From Streptomyces sp. WZ.A104 (GTDB taxonomy: Bacteria; Actinomycetota; Actinomycetes; Streptomycetales; Streptomycetaceae), in the NCBI RefSeq assembly GCF_002382885.1, contig NZ_NWVL01000044.1, positions 1 to 64,000 of the forward strand: a DNA stretch of 64,000 bases, written 5' to 3'. A program made the position numbers and the translations under genes. A model generated the notes under the pieces. The model worked only from the letters and a program-made list of their open reading frames with translations. It was not told the origin of the DNA and did not search any database. Below, in pieces: positions 60,038 through 64,000 of this stretch. Within the stretch, counting starts at the first letter, position 1; every line of letters starts with the position of its first letter.

Positions 60038-60744
60038 AGCTCCTCCTTCAACGAGCGCTGAAACGCCGTCACCAGCGCCTGCACCACGATCGGTTGCATG
60101 TGAGCCGACAGCGACTTCATCGCAGCCACATGCTCGGGGTCGCCCTCGCGCTCCCGGTAGGGATTCCAGACCTCGTCCCGGAACAGCCGGGTCATCGCCT
60201 GGGCGGCGGAACGCGTGTGCTCCAGCAGTACGGTCCGGGCCGCGAGGATCGTCTCGTGAGCGATCGGTACGTCCAGCAGCTCCACCCCGAGTCGCAGCAG
60301 CCCCAGGTCCACCCGGTGGGCCCCGCCCTCCTCCGGCGGCCGCACCAGCACCCCCATCGCCGCCAGCCGCTCCACATCGGCGTCCGACAGCGCCCGCCCG
60401 GCCCGCCGCTCCAGCTCGGCCCGGGACAGGTCCTCGGTCTTGTCCGGAGCCCAGGACGCCACCAGCGCCCGGTGGATCGCCAGATCATGGGCGCTCAGGT
60501 CGGGCGGCAGCTGCTCCAGATACCGTTCGATGGCCGCCAGCGTCATCCCCTGGTGCTGGAGCTCCTCGATCAGCGCGAGCCGGGAGAGGTGATCGGGACC
60601 GTAGCGCCCGATCCGGCGCGGCCCGATGACCGGGGGCGGCAGCAGGCCCCGGGTGCTGTAGAAGCGCACGGTGCGCACGGTGACACCGGCGCGTGCCGCC
60701 AGCTCGTCCACCGTGAGCGTCGGCTCGTCGGTCCCCGTCGCCAT
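60013..60744 (-). CDS. MerR-family transcriptional regulator
   Basis: A 243-residue MerR-type regulator. The N-terminal winged helix (LTVDELAARAGVTVRTVRFY, STRGLLPPPVIGPRRIGRYG) is followed by RLALIEELQHQGMTLAAIER and a long C-terminal effector domain without a metal-binding Cys pattern, so an organic ligand is more likely. ATG 60744 follows GGGGAGCAGAG; ATG 60771 would add 9 residues. A GACAG-5-CTGTC dyad lies at 60776-60790. Convergent placement next to fadB suggests control of fatty-acid degradation, but this is inference. Confidence 0.88.
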   Translation of the reverse strand: MATGTDEPTLTVDELAARAGVTVRTVRFYSTRGLLPPPVIGPRRIGRYGPDHLSRLALIEELQHQGMTLAAIERYLEQLPPDLSAHDLAIHRALVASWAPDKTEDLSRAELERRAGRALSDADVERLAAMGVLVRPPEEGGAHRVDLGLLRLGVELLDVPIAHETILAARTVLLEHTRSAAQAMTRLFRDEVWNPYREREGDPEHVAAMKSLSAHMQPIVVQALVTAFQRSLKEELRAAFTAE

Positions 60745-60875
60745 CTCTGCTCCCCGCAGTCGAACCCTCATATCGGACAGTCCTGCTGTCTCACCACTAC
60801 TGTGAAAGTCTCCGGCACCGGGGCGACCGCGTCCACCCCGGCCGCGTTGTCAGTGGCGGGCCGTACGGTGAGGTC

Positions 60876-61352
60876 ATGTCGGAGATCACTTACGTACGGG
60901 GGGACGCCACGGCCCCGCAGGGCAAGGGCGTCAAGCTGATCGTCCACGTCTGCAACGACCTCGGAGGCTGGGGCAAGGGCTTCGTCCTCGCCCTCTCCCG
61001 CCGCTGGCCCGAGCCGGAGGCCGCCTACCGCCGCTGGCACCGGGAGCGTGCGGGCAACGGGTTCGGCCTGGGCGCGGTGCAGTTCGTCCAGGCGGGGGCG
61101 TATCTCTGGGTCGCCAACATGATCGGCCAGCGGGGCATGCGCACCGGCAGCAAAGGGGTGCCCGTGCGGTACGAGGCCATCGACACGGCCCTGGGTGCGG
61201 TGGCCGTCCGGGCGGGCGAGCTCGGGGCCTCGGTCCATATGCCGCGTATAGGCTGCGGCCTCGCGGGCGGCAAGTGGTCCAGGATCGAGCCGCTGATCGA
61301 GCGACGCCTGATATCCGCCGGCCTGGCGGTGACGGTGTACGACCAGGACTGA
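60876..61352 (+). CDS. Macro-domain protein
   Basis: A 158-residue stand-alone macro domain, which binds ADP-ribose derivatives and in relatives removes ADP-ribose or hydrolyses ADP-ribose-1''-phosphate. ITYVRGDATAPQGKGVKLIVHVCND is the binding strand with its Asp, followed by LGGWGKGFVLALSRRWP, GAVQFVQAGAYLWVANMIGQ and VHMPRIGCGLAGGKW, which is the phosphate loop region. ATG 60876. It is monocistronic in appearance, with the MpaB-type gene 114 bases on. Confidence 0.9.
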   Translation: MSEITYVRGDATAPQGKGVKLIVHVCNDLGGWGKGFVLALSRRWPEPEAAYRRWHRERAGNGFGLGAVQFVQAGAYLWVANMIGQRGMRTGSKGVPVRYEAIDTALGAVAVRAGELGASVHMPRIGCGLAGGKWSRIEPLIERRLISAGLAVTVYDQD

Positions 61353-61465
61353 CCGGCCCGTCGGCGCCCTCGGACCCACCGCCCCCGCTCTCCCGTCCGC
61401 GAGGGATCATGGAGGGACGGGGCGGGCAGCACACGGCAGGCCCGCCGGGACCGTGGGAGCACCGG

Positions 61466-62338
61466 ATGAGCAGGGCGTACGACGAGAGGGACCCCGAGCC
61501 GCCGCCGGGCGGTGTGCTCTGGAGCCTGTCCGGCGACATCCGCGCCCTGCTGATGCTGCCCGCCGCCCTCACGCTCCAGGTCGCCCACCCGGCCGTCGGC
61601 GCGGGCGTGGACGAGCACTCCGTCTTCCGTACGGACCCGTGGGGACGCGGCGAACGCTCGCTGCGCTCGCTCCAGCTCTGGGTGTACGGCGGAGCGGAGG
61701 CCGCCGAGGAAGGCCGCAGGCTGCGCCGACTGCACCGCACCATCCAGGGAACCGACACCCGGGGCCGGCGCTACCACGCCCTGACGCCCGCCAACTACGC
61801 CTGGGTGCACGCCACCGGGTTTCCCGTCCACCAGCACGCGGCCCGCTATCTGATCCGGCCGATGAGCCCCGCCCAGGAGCGCGCGCTGTACGCGGAGTGG
61901 CTCCGGGTCGGCCGGATTCTCGGCATCCACGACCGGGACATGCCCCAGACCATCGAGGAGTTCTGGCCGTACTGGGAGAAGATGCTCGCCGAGGAGATCG
62001 AGGCGACGGTCGTGGTGCGGGAGCTGGTCGACGTTGACCAGCCCGTGCCCCCGCCGGACCGTGGCCCGTGGCCGCTGAGGATGATCCTTCGCGCGCTGTG
62101 GCCGACGCTGCTGCCGCCGCTGGCCCGGTTCCGGCGGTTCGTCACCATCGGGCTCATGCCGCCGGACGCCCGCGCGGCGATCGGTCTGCCGTGGACGGCG
62201 GTCCAGGAGAAGCGGCTGCGGCGGCTCTGCGCGGTGGTGCGGGCGGTTGTCCCCGCACTCCCCGAGCGGCTGCGGTACCTGCCGATGGCGCGTGCGGCCC
62301 GCGCCACGCACGCCACCAGGGGCCGCCGGAACGGCTGA
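61466..62338 (+). CDS. MpaB/DUF2236-family oxygenase-like protein
   Basis: A 290-residue member of the MpaB/Lcp-like DUF2236 family, some of whose members are haem or oxygenase enzymes. The family signatures are LTLQVAHPAVGAGVDEHSVF (His), ALTPANYAWVHATGFPVHQ (His) and DMPQTIEEFWPYWEKML. No membrane helix is predicted. ATG 61466. The substrate is unknown. Its 3' end abuts the broken M1 peptidase fragment. Confidence 0.85.
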   Translation: MSRAYDERDPEPPPGGVLWSLSGDIRALLMLPAALTLQVAHPAVGAGVDEHSVFRTDPWGRGERSLRSLQLWVYGGAEAAEEGRRLRRLHRTIQGTDTRGRRYHALTPANYAWVHATGFPVHQHAARYLIRPMSPAQERALYAEWLRVGRILGIHDRDMPQTIEEFWPYWEKMLAEEIEATVVVRELVDVDQPVPPPDRGPWPLRMILRALWPTLLPPLARFRRFVTIGLMPPDARAAIGLPWTAVQEKRLRRLCAVVRAVVPALPERLRYLPMARAARATHATRGRRNG

Positions 62339-62339
62339 A

Positions 62340-62549
62340 CTTCGCCGCTCCGACGCCCAGCAGGTCGGTCGTGGGCTGGTACTTCAGCCGCAGGTCGTAG
62401 TGGGAGACGTCGTAGCCACCGTTTCCGCTGGCCGGGTAGTACGGGTCGCCGATACCCGGGGCGCCCACGGTGCCCGGTGAGGCCGCTGCCGGGATCGCCA
62501 GCAGAAGGGTGGCCGCCAGTGCGCTGGGGACGATGAATCTGCGGTGCAC
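62340..62549 (-). pseudogene. N-terminal stump of a secreted M1-family aminopeptidase
   Basis: From GTG 62549 (GGAG upstream) the leftward frame reads a signal peptide (RRFIVPSALAATLLLAIPAA), then GAPGIGDPYYPASGNGGYDVSH and YDLRLKYQPTTDLLG, which is the entrance to an M1 peptidase domain. After about residue 65 the match is lost, and the frame runs into the 3' part of the MpaB gene. The whole zinc-binding catalytic domain is missing. A deletion probably joined the two genes. Confidence 0.78.
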
Positions 62550-62806
62550 GCAAGCTCCAAACAGTCGGGACGCGGGTGGGACTTCGTCGGAACAGATGAT
62601 CGTCCGACATGTCATGACGAGGCTATTCAGCCGCAGCGGCTGGGCGGGCTGTTTCCGGGCACCCCTGTCACACGGTCGCCGTTCCGTCGTCACGGACGGC
62701 AGTGATCGCCCCCTGTTGCCCGGGAGTTGACCGGGGTAACGTCCGCACACGCCGACAGGCGGCGGGCGTCCGGTGCCCGCCCTCGTATCCCGGGAGGCAG
62801 CCGCTG

Positions 62807-64000
62807 ATGATCCCTCGCGCCGCTCGCGCACTCCGTATGCTCAGCCCGCATCCGTGGCTCGCGCCCGTCCCGGGTCCCGCCCGGCACGGGGGCGCGCCGA
62901 CGCGCCGCGGTGCGAGCGCGACACGCCGGACGGCCCTGGCGGCGGCGCTCGCCGCCCTGGCCCTGCCGTTGGCCATCGCACCCGCAGAGGCCTCGCCCCG
63001 TCCACCGCGCACCGGGTTCGAGACGAGCTACGGGGCTCGATGGACCGGCGAGGCGGAGGAGCGGGCCTTCCTCGCGGCGGTGGACCGGGGGAGCGACCAG
63101 GTCTCCCTCGACCGGATCGGCACGACCGGTGAGGGCCGCCCCCTCCACCTCGTACGCGTCGGTCAGGAGCGTCCCACCGCCACCACGGTGCTGCTGATCT
63201 GCAGTCAGCACGGGGACGAGCCCGCCGGGCGCGAGGCGTGCCTGACCACGGTCCGGGACCTGGCCTTCGCCGAGGACCGGGCGACCCGCGCACTGCTGTC
63301 CCGCACGCGCGTGCTGGTGCTGCCCACGGCCAACCCCGACGGGCGCGCCGCGAACACCCGGGGAAACGCCGACGGCGTCGATGTGAACCGGGACCACATC
63401 GCCCTGGAGACCGCGGAGGCGCGGGCCATCGCCGCCGTCGTGCGCGACGAACGGCCGGACGTGATCTATGACTTGCATGAGTACGGCGCGACCCCGCCGT
63501 ACTACGACAAGGACCTGTTCGTCCTCTGGCCACGGAACCTGAACGTCGACGACCGGGTCCACGGTGCCGCCCGGACCCTCTCCGAGCGCTATGTCCGCAC
63601 CGCCGCGACGGCGGACGGCTACAGCAGCGGCCACTACGGGATCTGGACCGATCCGGCCACCGGTGAGCCCATCAAGCAGACGGCGGGCGACGGCCAGGAA
63701 CGCATCCTGCGCAACGCTTCGGGCCTCAAGCACGCCGTCGGCCTGCTCATCGAGTCCCGGGTCGACGCGCTGAGCGAGGCGGAGAAGGCCGATCCGGCGC
63801 TCAACCAGCGCCGCAGGGTCCACTCCCAGCTGACCGCGCTCGGCGGTCTGTTCGGCTTCACCGAGGAGCAGCGCGCACGGCTCCGGGCGGCCACCGCCCT
63901 CTCGCGGCTGACCGGACTCGCCGACCGGGGGCCCGTGTACCTGGGCGGCGCCGACAACGACCCGGCCGAGCCCGCCGAGGTCATCGCCGACCCACCGTGC
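62807..64000 (+). CDS. Secreted M14-family zinc carboxypeptidase (partial)
   Basis: The gene runs off the window after 398 codons. A long N-terminal signal region (about 1-64) ends in PLAIAPAEASP. The carboxypeptidase domain has zinc ligands His135 and Glu138 in SQHGDEPAGRE and a likely third ligand His224 in YDLHEYG. VLPTANPDGRAANTRGNADG and DVNRDH are substrate-binding signatures of M14. It should trim C-terminal residues from peptides outside the cell. ATG 62807 has GGGAGG at 62792-62797. The 3' end, including the catalytic Glu region, is not visible. Confidence 0.88.
   Translation, partial: MIPRAARALRMLSPHPWLAPVPGPARHGGAPTRRGASATRRTALAAALAALALPLAIAPAEASPRPPRTGFETSYGARWTGEAEERAFLAAVDRGSDQVSLDRIGTTGEGRPLHLVRVGQERPTATTVLLICSQHGDEPAGREACLTTVRDLAFAEDRATRALLSRTRVLVLPTANPDGRAANTRGNADGVDVNRDHIALETAEARAIAAVVRDERPDVIYDLHEYGATPPYYDKDLFVLWPRNLNVDDRVHGAARTLSERYVRTAATADGYSSGHYGIWTDPATGEPIKQTAGDGQERILRNASGLKHAVGLLIESRVDALSEAEKADPALNQRRRVHSQLTALGGLFGFTEEQRARLRAATALSRLTGLADRGPVYLGGADNDPAEPAEVIADPPC

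Overview
This 64 kb window is chromosomal DNA of a Streptomyces or a very close relative. The evidence is strongly GC-biased coding, an XRE/DUF397/ATP-binding regulatory trio, a WhiB-family protein, an SsgA-like sporulation protein, a two-domain laccase with the same copper-ligand numbering as Streptomyces SLAC, and a complete actinobacterial mce operon. I see no tRNA, rRNA, CRISPR array, phage or insertion sequence.

Layout. 1-9.3 kb: the tail of an unknown gene, a GH4 glycosidase, a whiJ-type regulatory cluster, a PF04672 methyltransferase, a YchJ/UPF0225 protein, a DHA2 efflux pump with a C-terminal winged-helix-like extension, an ATP-grasp protein and small unknown proteins. 9.4-14.9 kb: a PucR-type regulator and three secreted proteins, the last with a DUF6801 domain. 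15.1-28.8 kb: the mce locus (ATPase, YrbE-A, YrbE-B, MceA to MceF), four Mce-associated membrane proteins that look like a duplicated A-B gene pair, and a secreted MltB-like transglycosylase. Most of these genes overlap by 4 bases and look like one operon. 28.8-32.1 kb: an ATP-dependent DNA ligase, a divergent LigD-type repair polymerase, and a YhgE/Pip-like membrane protein. 32.1-38.2 kb: two very large secreted proteins (ThuA plus PQQ-type sugar dehydrogenase; cupredoxin plus three Ig-like repeats plus DUF1080) divergent from the laccase. Together they could oxidise and cleave sugars outside the cell with copper proteins as electron carriers. 38.4-44.2 kb: a two-domain VOC protein, a WhiB-like protein, a large helical-repeat protein and an acyl-ACP desaturase with an operator-rich promoter. 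44.2-49.7 kb: a UvrA-like remnant, an ABC-F protein with a probable leader-peptide control region, an SsgA-like protein, a YCF48/BNR-type secreted protein, and a destroyed two-component system. 49.7-54 kb: a YCII protein, endonuclease V, a methyltransferase, a divergent dienelactone hydrolase/MarR pair and a saccharopine-dehydrogenase-like reductase. 54.1-60.7 kb: a beta-oxidation cluster (CoA transferase, acyl-CoA dehydrogenase, thiolase, FadB) and a MerR regulator. 60.8-64 kb: a macro-domain protein, an MpaB-family protein, the N-terminal stump of a secreted M1 peptidase, and an M14 carboxypeptidase cut off by the window end.

The most informative points are these: the A-B-A'-B' layout of the Mas genes and the cysteine-free MceE; a 19 bp palindrome filling the spacer of the likely mce promoter; the possible extracellular sugar-to-copper electron route; an ABC-F gene whose promoter lies 4 bases from a 12-codon leader ORF; and three separate decayed loci within 19 kb, one of them a sensor kinase broken by 2, 7 and 8 bp tandem micro-duplications plus a deletion.
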